Source of the DNA: Pseudomonas sp. ML96
Lineage (GTDB): Bacteria > Pseudomonadota > Gammaproteobacteria > Pseudomonadales > Pseudomonadaceae
DNA: 64,000 nucleotides
Assembly: GCF_000761545.1 (NCBI RefSeq)
Contig: NZ_JPMY01000010.1
Location: 248,001-312,000 of the forward strand
Reading direction: 5' to 3'
The position numbers and the translations under genes were made by a program. This document shows positions 58,827 through 64,000 of this stretch, in pieces. How positions within the stretch are numbered: the stretch's first letter is position 1; each line of letters starts with the position of its first letter. The notes beneath the pieces are model-generated. The model saw only the letters and a list, made by a program, of their open reading frames with translations. It ran no database searches and was not told the origin of the DNA.

Positions 58827-58968
58827 AGAACCTGTTCAAAGTCTCGCTAGCTAGAGTCAGGCTAGGCAAAAACAAGCGAAGAAGCGCAGTTTACGAGTGG
58901 TAAATGAGCATTCTGAGCTTGTTTTTAACAACGCATGGCCGACGCGCAGCAGGCTTTGGGCAGGTTCT
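58827..58968 (+). repeat. Dispersed stem-loop element, copy C (between amiB and helicase gene)
   Basis: This is a 142-base copy with fully different stem sequences. Outer arms AGAACCTGTTCAAAG (58827-58841) and 58954-58968 pair over 15 positions, two of them G-U in plus-strand RNA. The middle stem is AAAAACAAGC (58868-58877) / GCTTGTTTTT (58917-58926). The inner pair AGAA/TTCT replaces GGGC/GCCC of the other copies. The terminal TTTAC/GTAAA hairpin is conserved. The right end runs into the TGA of amiB, exactly as copy B does at kup. Confidence 0.88.
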
Positions 58969-59999
58969 CAGTCGTGCTCGACTACCACGCGCAATCCGTC
59001 GTCATCGGCTTGTGCGCGCAGACGAATCGCCGCCGGGTCCTGCAGTACGCAGTCGGCGATGGCCGGCTCCAGTTCGGTACGCACCCGCCGCGCCAGGGCA
59101 CGGGCGCCATAGCGCGCGTCGTGGGCGCGGCACAGCCACTCGACCGCGCCCTCCTCCAGCCACAGCGAGCGACCCTGGCGGCCCAGGCGCTGGTTGAGCT
59201 TGGTCAGCTCGATCTCCAGCAGCGCCTCCAGCCAGTCGTCGTCGAGGCTCTGGAAGTCGAGGATGCGGTCGATGCGATTGAGGAACTCCGGGTCGAAGCT
59301 GCGCGTAAGCGCCCGCTCGCGCTCACCGGCCTCGTCGGCGCGCAGGCCCAGCCAGCTGCGCCAGCCACGGGCGAAACGCTCACGCAGACGCTGCACCGGC
59401 TGGGCGCCGACGTTGCTGGTCATGAAGATCAGGCTGTTGCGGAAATCCAGGGTGCGGCTGCCGGCGGTGAGGGTCAGGCGGCCGTTCTCCAGCACGCCGA
59501 GCAGGCTGCGCAGCACCTCGGGGCTGGCCTTCTCCAGCTCGTCGAACAGCACGATGCCGGGGCGCCCGAATGTGCCGGCGATGGCCTCGGCGTCGAACAG
59601 GGTGGTGCCCTCCTTGCTACCGACATAGCCCGGCGGCGCGCCGGTCAAGGCGGCAGCGTAGTGCTCCTGGGCCAGGGTGTGCATGTCGATACGGCAGAAG
59701 GCGTCGGCGCGACCATGAATGGCCTGGGCCAGCAGGCGCACCACCTCGGTCTTGCCGACGCCGGTGGGGCCCATGAACAGGTTGACCGACAGCGGCCGCT
59801 CGCGCTCGCCGATGTCGGCCTTGACCACCTTGAGCAGTGCCTCGACCTGCTCCAGCACCGCGTCCTGGCCGACGATGCGCTCGCGCAGCAGGGCCATGAC
59901 CTTGCCCGGCTCGAACAGGAAGCGCGATTGCAGGGTGGCTGGCGCCGCCTCGGTCAGGCGCTGGCGGTTGTGTTCGAGCAGGTCGTTGGCGAAGGGCAT
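58968..59999 (-). CDS. amiB: AmiB-like AAA+ ATPase of the amidase operon
   Basis: This 343-aa AAA+ protein looks like a single ClpB/ClpA-type module. Walker A is GPTGVGKT (77-84), Walker B is IVLFDELEKA near 148-157, the pore-loop-like GAPPGYVGSKEG precedes it, and NRIDRIL carries the arginine finger. A C-terminal D2-small domain is present (YGARALARRVRTELE). It follows amiE by three bases. In P. aeruginosa the second gene of the amidase operon, amiB, encodes such an ATPase, thought to help amide uptake or act as a chaperone. No amiC, amiR or amiS follows here. Confidence 0.85.
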   Translation of the reverse strand: MPFANDLLEHNRQRLTEAAPATLQSRFLFEPGKVMALLRERIVGQDAVLEQVEALLKVVKADIGERERPLSVNLFMGPTGVGKTEVVRLLAQAIHGRADAFCRIDMHTLAQEHYAAALTGAPPGYVGSKEGTTLFDAEAIAGTFGRPGIVLFDELEKASPEVLRSLLGVLENGRLTLTAGSRTLDFRNSLIFMTSNVGAQPVQRLRERFARGWRSWLGLRADEAGERERALTRSFDPEFLNRIDRILDFQSLDDDWLEALLEIELTKLNQRLGRQGRSLWLEEGAVEWLCRAHDARYGARALARRVRTELEPAIADCVLQDPAAIRLRAQADDDGLRVVVEHD

Positions 60000-60002
60000 G
60001 GT

Positions 60003-61046
60003 TCAGCCTGCGACCTTTTCCTTGCCGGGGTGCGGCAGTTCGCCCACCGGGCAATCGGCCACGCCGATGGTCGAGCGGGTCAGCTTCTCAACGTCCTCCT
60101 GGGCCTTCTGCGCGTCCAGCACCCAGGTGCGGTAGAACTCGAACGGGCAGTCGGCCACGCCCTTGTCGCCGTCGCCGGAGTTGTACACGCCGGTGTAGCC
60201 ACGATGCAGCAGCTTGAACAGGTGGTTCTGCGACTGGTCGTTGGCCCGTGCATCACGGATCTGCGACACCGACAGCTGGGCGTACTGGATGCCCATCTCC
60301 TCCTCGCCACATTCGCCAAGAGTGCGGCCGTCGAAACCGATCAGCGCGGAGTGGCCGAAGTAGCTGTACACGCCGTCGAAGCCGGTGGCGTTGGCCACCG
60401 CCACGTAGCAGTTGTTGGCCCAGGCCATGGTCTTGGCCATCAGCACCTGCTGCTCCTTCGCCGGGTACATGTAGCCCTGGCAGCGCACGATCAGCTCGGC
60501 GCCCTTCATCGCGCAGTCGCGCCAGATTTCCGGGTAGTTGCCGTCATCGCAGATGATCAGGCTGATCTGCATGCCCTTGGGGCCTTCGGACACGTAGGTG
60601 CGGTCGCCCGGATACCAGCCCTCGATGGGGCACCAGGGGATGCACTTGCGGTACTTCTGCACGATCTCGCCCGCATCGTTGACCAGGATGAGGGTGTTGT
60701 ACGGCGCCTTGTGCGGGTGCTCCTCGTGGCGCTCGCCGGTGAGCGAGAAGATGCCCCAGGTCTTCGCCTCGCGGCAGGCGGCGGAGAAGATCGCCGTCTC
60801 CTCGCCCGGGACCGTGGCGGCGGTGGCCATCATCTCGTCCTTGTCGTACATGATGCCCATGGTGCTGTACTCGGGGAACACCACCAGGTCCATGCCCGGC
60901 AGGCCAAGCTTCATGCCCTTGATCATCTCGGCGATCTTGCGCGCGTTGTCGAGCACTTCAGCCTTGCTGTGCAGGCGCGGCATCTTGTAGTTGACGACGG
61001 CGACGCCGACGGTATCGGGGCTGCTGGAAATATCGCCGTGACGCAT
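60003..61046 (-). CDS. amiE: Aliphatic amidase AmiE
   Basis: AmiE (347 aa) hydrolyses short aliphatic amides such as acetamide and propionamide to acid and ammonia. It is a nitrilase-superfamily enzyme with catalytic triad Glu59 (FPEYS), Lys134 (KYRKCIPW) and Cys166 ([10 protein letters not shown]), all at the known positions. The length is one residue from the P. aeruginosa enzyme. AGGAG precedes the start [15 protein letters not shown]. It is 28 bases after fmdB and just before amiB, within an amide-degrading operon. Confidence 0.97.
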   Translation of the reverse strand: MRHGDISSSPDTVGVAVVNYKMPRLHSKAEVLDNARKIAEMIKGMKLGLPGMDLVVFPEYSTMGIMYDKDEMMATAATVPGEETAIFSAACREAKTWGIFSLTGERHEEHPHKAPYNTLILVNDAGEIVQKYRKCIPWCPIEGWYPGDRTYVSEGPKGMQISLIICDDGNYPEIWRDCAMKGAELIVRCQGYMYPAKEQQVLMAKTMAWANNCYVAVANATGFDGVYSYFGHSALIGFDGRTLGECGEEEMGIQYAQLSVSQIRDARANDQSQNHLFKLLHRGYTGVYNSGDGDKGVADCPFEFYRTWVLDAQKAQEDVEKLTRSTIGVADCPVGELPHPGKEKVAG

Positions 61047-61074
61047 GACGGAACTCCTGTGTTGAGGCTGGAAA

Positions 61075-61422
61075 CTAGTGGCTGATCATCCACGGCCGCG
61101 CCGAGGGGCTGGCCTTGAGGCCGTGGGGGTTGGCCTTGGTCCGCTCGACCGGCTTGCTCGGACCGCAGCAGCTGCAGCCGGCCGGGTGCTTGCGGTTGGC
61201 CTTGTACTCTTCGAGGGTCTGCGGCGCGTGGCGCGAGCGCTCGTTGGTCTCGTGCACGCGGCGCTGGCTGCCGGGCATGGTGGCCAGGCCGGGGGCGCTG
61301 AGAATCACCCGCTCGCTGGTGGTCTCGCAGTAGGGGCAGGCGCAGGGCGTGTCGCGCTCGGCCATCGGCCGTAGCACGGTGAAGTCGCCGCACTGCGGGC
61401 AGTCGTATTCGTAGATCGGCAT
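61075..61422 (-). CDS. fmdB: FmdB-type zinc-ribbon regulatory protein
   Basis: This 115-aa protein is a FmdB-type zinc ribbon: [14 protein letters not shown] with Cys8 and Cys11, and CACPYC with Cys29 and Cys32. The rest is hydrophilic, with a second cysteine cluster CSCCG. In Methylophilus, FmdB was proposed to regulate formamidase genes. The start is backed by AGGAGG six bases upstream. It lies between fmdA and amiE. A strong 11-bp hairpin occupies the 55-base gap after fmdA. Confidence 0.92.
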   Translation of the reverse strand: MPIYEYDCPQCGDFTVLRPMAERDTPCACPYCETTSERVILSAPGLATMPGSQRRVHETNERSRHAPQTLEEYKANRKHPAGCSCCGPSKPVERTKANPHGLKASPSARPWMISH

Positions 61423-61443
61423 ATCGACCTCCTGGGAAGCGGA

Positions 61444-61470
61444 GCGCACGGCGCACGCGGCGCCGTGCGC
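61444..61470 (-). other. Strong intercistronic hairpin between fmdA and fmdB
   Basis: GCGCACGGCGC (61444-61454) and GCGCCGTGCGC (61460-61470) form an 11-bp perfect stem with a five-base loop (ACGCG). It lies between the fmdA stop and the fmdB ribosome binding site. There is no U-run, so it more likely protects or cuts the polycistronic mRNA than ends transcription. Confidence 0.7.
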
Positions 61471-61477
61471 GGGGGCA

Positions 61478-62707
61478 TCACTTGTCGTAGGCGATGGGCA
61501 TGTCGATGCTGCCGTCCAGGTACTTGGTCGGGCCGCTCGCGCTGGGGTTGATGTCGAACTCGAAGATGTCAGTCGGCAGCCACAGGGTGGCGCAGGCGTT
61601 GGGGATGTCGACCACGCCGCTGATATGCCCCTGCACCGGCGCCGAGCCGAGCAGCGAGTAACCCTGGGCCGGCGAGTAGCCGAACTTGGTCAGGTAGTTG
61701 ATGGCATTGAGGCAGGCCTGCTGGTAGGCCAGGTTGACGTCCAGGTAGTGCTGCTTGCCGGCGTCGTCGACCGAGATGCCTTCGAAGATCAGGAAGTTGT
61801 TGTAGTTCGGCACGATCGGGCTGGGCTTGAAGATCGGGTTCTTGATGCCGTACTTGGCCATGCCGCCCTTGATCAGTTCGACCTTCATGTGCACCCAGCC
61901 GGCCATCTCGATGGCGCCGCAGAAGGTGATTTCACCGTCACCCTGGCTGAAGTGCAGGTCGCCCACCGACAGGCCGGCGCCGTCTACGTAGACCGGGAAG
62001 AAGATCTTCGAGCCGCGCGACAGATCCTTGATGTCGCAGTTGCCGCCGTGTTCACGCGGCGGCACGGTGCGCGCGCCGGTGGCGGCGGCCATGTCGCGCT
62101 CGGAGCCTTTCATCTTGCCCATGTGCGCGGTGCTGGCGAACGGCGGGTTGGCCAGCGGCGGCACGCGGGTCGGGTTGGTGTCGATCAGTTCCTGCTCGCG
62201 CTTGTTCCAGTCGGCGAGCATCTTATGGTCCGGCAGGCAGCCTATCAGGCCGGGGTGGATCAGGCCGGCGAAGCGCACACCGGGAATGTGCCGGCTCTTG
62301 GTGAACATGCCCTCGAAGTCCCAAATCGACTTCTGCGCGGACGGGAAGTAGTCGGTCAGGAAGCCGCCGCCGTTGTTCTTCGAGAAGAAGCCGTTGAAGC
62401 CCCACTGCGACTCGGCCTTGGCGCCGATATCGAGCAGCTCGACCACCAGTAGGTCACCCGGTTGTGCGCCATGCACGCCGACCGGGCCGGACAGGTAGTG
62501 CACGGTGGACAGGTCGACATCGCGCACGTCGCTGGCGTCGTCGTCATTCTTGATCGCACCGCCGGTCCAGTCATAGGTTTCCAGGATGAAGTCGTCGCCC
62601 GGCTTGACCCAGCAGGCCATCGGGATGTCCGGGTGCCAGCGGTTGTGGACTTGTTCGTTCTCGGTGGCGGCCTGGTTGAGGTCGACCTTGATCAGGGTGT
62701 CGGTCAT
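61478..62707 (-). CDS. fmdA: Formamidase FmdA
   Basis: FmdA (409 aa) hydrolyses formamide to formate and ammonia and belongs to the acetamidase/formamidase family. Family segments are HNRWHPDIPMACWVKPGDDFILETYDWTGG, HYLSGPVGVHGAQPGDLLVVELLDIG, PPREHGGNCDIKDLSRGSKIFFPVYVDGAGLSVGDLHFSQGDGEI. The length matches the Methylophilus enzyme (about 410). The start MTDTLIKVDLNQAAT has AGGAG eight bases upstream. It is the first gene of fmdA-fmdB-amiE-amiB. A terminator separates it from urtE. Confidence 0.95.
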   Translation of the reverse strand: MTDTLIKVDLNQAATENEQVHNRWHPDIPMACWVKPGDDFILETYDWTGGAIKNDDDASDVRDVDLSTVHYLSGPVGVHGAQPGDLLVVELLDIGAKAESQWGFNGFFSKNNGGGFLTDYFPSAQKSIWDFEGMFTKSRHIPGVRFAGLIHPGLIGCLPDHKMLADWNKREQELIDTNPTRVPPLANPPFASTAHMGKMKGSERDMAAATGARTVPPREHGGNCDIKDLSRGSKIFFPVYVDGAGLSVGDLHFSQGDGEITFCGAIEMAGWVHMKVELIKGGMAKYGIKNPIFKPSPIVPNYNNFLIFEGISVDDAGKQHYLDVNLAYQQACLNAINYLTKFGYSPAQGYSLLGSAPVQGHISGVVDIPNACATLWLPTDIFEFDINPSASGPTKYLDGSIDMPIAYDK

Positions 62708-62797
62708 GGCAGTGCTCCTGGGACCTGTGGTGGGTGCCTGGCGCATTGATGCGCCGGGGTACGGTGGCCAGTCTCGGGGAGCGCAGCGAGGGCGAAA

Positions 62798-62815
62798 ATA
62801 CGTTGGATGACGTAT
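62798..62815. promoter_or_regulatory. Perfect 6-6-6 palindrome upstream of fmdA
   Basis: ATACGT, TGGATG, ACGTAT form a perfect palindrome about 90 bases before the fmdA start codon. It is a good candidate operator for a regulator of amide use. It could also form a small RNA hairpin, followed on the minus strand by TTTT. Confidence 0.5.
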
Positions 62816-62864
62816 GCGTGGCGCCAGCAATGACGCGGCTTGCAGCGGCCTTTACGCAGACACG

Positions 62865-62899
62865 AAAAAGCGGCCGGCGCATGGAGAACACGCCGGCCG
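62865..62899 (-). terminator. Terminator after the urt operon, before fmdA
   Basis: On the minus strand a 9-bp stem CGGCCGGCG/CGCCGGCCG (62899-62891 and 62879-62871) with an 11-base loop is followed by C and TTTTT. It lies 48 bases after the urtE stop and 158 bases before the fmdA start. It can end urt transcription or act as an attenuator of read-through into fmdA. Confidence 0.8.
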
Positions 62900-62946
62900 T
62901 AAACAGGTGAAACGTTGCCCTCCCCCGAGCGGGAGATGGGTTGAAA

Positions 62947-63636
62947 TCACACCGACAAGTAGCGGCTGATGGTCGCCTCATCGACCTTGTCGCGCGCCTC
63001 CTCGATGACGAACTTGCCCTTCTCGATGACCAGGAAGCGGTCGGCGATTTCCATGGTGAAGGACAGCACCTGCTCGGAGACGATGATGGTCAGGTCACGC
63101 AGGTTGCGGATCTCCTTCAGGGTGCGGGCGATGTCCTTGATGATCGACGGCTGGATGCCCTCGGTCGGCTCGTCGAGCAGCAGCACCTTGGGGTTGGTGG
63201 CCAGCGCACGGGCGATGGCCAGCTGTTGCTGCTGGCCGCCGGAGAGGTTGCCGCCCTTGCGGTGACGCATCTCCTGCAGCACCGGGAACAGCGCGTAAAG
63301 GTCGTCCGGCACCTGGCCCTTGGCCGACGCCGGCAGGCCAGTCTGGATGTTCTCCAGCACGGTCATGCTGGGGAAGATCATCCGCCCCTGCGGCACGTAG
63401 GCGATGCCGGCCTCGACGCGCTGGTGGGTCTCCAGCTTGGAGATGTCCTGGCCGTCGACGCTGATCTGCCCGCCCCACTGTGGCAGCACGCCCATCAGGC
63501 TCTTGAACAGGGTGGTCTTGCCCATGCCGTTGCGGCCCATCACGGCGACGATTTCCTTCTTCGCCACGTCGAGGTTGAGTTCGTGGAGGATCTGGCTCTG
63601 GCCGTAGCCGGAGACGAGGTTATTGATCTGGAACAT
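62947..63636 (-). CDS. urtE: Urea/short-chain amide ABC transporter ATPase UrtE
   Basis: UrtE (229 aa) is one of two ATPases of the branched-chain-amino-acid-type ABC importer for urea, related to the FmdDEF short-chain amide system. Walker A is GRNGMGKT (34-41), the signature is LSGGQQQQLAIARAL, and Walker B is VLLLDEPTEGIQPSI. The start is MFQINNLVSGYGQSQIL with AAGGAG upstream. It is 22 bases after urtD. The adjacent amidases suggest amides as well as urea are transported. Confidence 0.93.
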   Translation of the reverse strand: MFQINNLVSGYGQSQILHELNLDVAKKEIVAVMGRNGMGKTTLFKSLMGVLPQWGGQISVDGQDISKLETHQRVEAGIAYVPQGRMIFPSMTVLENIQTGLPASAKGQVPDDLYALFPVLQEMRHRKGGNLSGGQQQQLAIARALATNPKVLLLDEPTEGIQPSIIKDIARTLKEIRNLRDLTIIVSEQVLSFTMEIADRFLVIEKGKFVIEEARDKVDEATISRYLSV

Positions 63637-63658
63637 GCTGGACTCCTTGACCCGGGGC

Positions 63659-64000
63659 TCAGTGCCCCAGGTACACCTCGATGACCTTGGGATTACTCTG
63701 CACCGCGTCCATGCTGCCCTCGGCCAGCACTTTGCCCTGGTGCAGCACGGTGACCTTGTGCGCGATGCTCTTGACGAACTCCATGTCGTGCTCGATGACC
63801 AGCACCGAGCGCCCCTGGCTGATGCGCTTGAGCAGTTCGGCGGTGGCCACGCGCTCGCTGACGCTCATGCCGGCCACCGGCTCGTCGAGCATCAGCAGCT
63901 GCGGGTCCTGCATCAGCAGCATGCCGATCTCCAGCCACTGCTTCTGGCCGTGCGAGAGCAGATCGGCCTGCATGTGCAGGTGCTCGCCGAGCATGATCTC
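63659..64000 (-). CDS. urtD: Urea/short-chain amide ABC transporter ATPase UrtD, N-terminus beyond window
   Basis: About 113 C-terminal residues are visible: the helical region and signature LLSHGQKQWLEIGMLLMQDPQLLMLDEPVAGMS with Walker B, the H-loop VLVIEHDMEFVKSIAHKVTVLHQGK, and the end GSMDAVQSNPKVIEVYLGH. The LSHGQKQWLEIGMLL form of the signature is typical of UrtD. The gene starts beyond the right edge. urtABC probably lie further out. Confidence 0.9.
   Translation of the reverse strand, partial: EIMLGEHLHMQADLLSHGQKQWLEIGMLLMQDPQLLMLDEPVAGMSVSERVATAELLKRISQGRSVLVIEHDMEFVKSIAHKVTVLHQGKVLAEGSMDAVQSNPKVIEVYLGH

Noticed and set aside
58935-61085. Plus-strand frame of 716 codons opposite amiB and amiE
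   Set aside because: It spans two well-supported minus-strand genes and the hairpin element, and has no recognisable domain.
62905-62946. Possible ANTAR-type antitermination hairpin in the fmdA leader (CTCCC, six-base loop, GGGAG)
   Set aside because: The six-base loop GCTCGG lacks the A at position 1 and G at position 4 required for ANTAR targets.

Overview
The window is high-GC gammaproteobacterial DNA and almost certainly comes from the genus Pseudomonas, in or near the P. aeruginosa/mendocina/alcaligenes side of the genus. Three things show this: the gene order dnaK-grpE-recN-fur-bamE-rnfH-ratA-smpB-lldR-lldPDE, the order desB-oxidoreductase-desT-ureEFG-hupE, and a tmRNA tag reading ANDDNYALAA. 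The genes are densely packed chromosomal genes on both strands. I see no phage, transposase or CRISPR array.

Left part (1-17,700). Heat-shock genes grpE and dnaK each have a sigma-32 promoter. The divergent recN has a LexA box. Then come fur, bamE, the ratA/rnfH pair and smpB, whose mRNA may be leaderless. The lactate module follows: the regulator LldR, a clear operator palindrome, then permease LldP, L-lactate dehydrogenase LldD and the large Fe-S/FAD D-lactate dehydrogenase LldE. Next are two small paralogous secreted proteins, a large hybrid sensor kinase and ssrA.

Middle part (17,700-44,830). A 770-base stretch of visibly lower GC follows ssrA and may be an old insertion scar. After it come polB, kup, ogt, a chemoreceptor, a subtilase-like protein with an altered catalytic residue, a truncated haemoglobin, L-serine dehydratase and a GFA-family protein. 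An iron cell-surface-signalling cassette follows: FecI-type sigma factor, FecR, TonB receptor and periplasmic esterase. Then there is an ABC exporter pair and a stress cluster led by an ECF42-type sigma factor (DGPF protein, DUF899, SnoaL-like and SRPBCC proteins). A sodium symporter, a YbhN-type membrane protein, a methyltransferase and a small secreted protein close this part.

Right part (44,830-64,000). The aerobic fatty-acid desaturase system desB, its reductase and desT has two DesT-type operators. Urease accessory genes ureEFG-hupE follow a good sigma-54 promoter. Then come a periplasmic binding-like protein, a LOG-family phosphoribohydrolase, an MscS channel and a c-di-GMP/sensory group (binding protein, GGDEF protein, REC-CheC protein, PAS protein). 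The window ends with a DEAD-box helicase and an amide/urea nitrogen cluster: amiB, amiE, fmdB, fmdA, then the ABC ATPases urtE and urtD, all on the minus strand.

The most unusual signal is a dispersed element of about 120-142 bases in three copies, at 9161-9280, 20891-21032 and 58827-58968. Each copy lies at or within a few bases of the stop codon of a gene, in the same orientation relative to that gene. They share a nearly invariant 39-base core. Around the core, stem sequences differ completely between copies but remain fully complementary, which is the pattern expected of a selected nucleic-acid hairpin.
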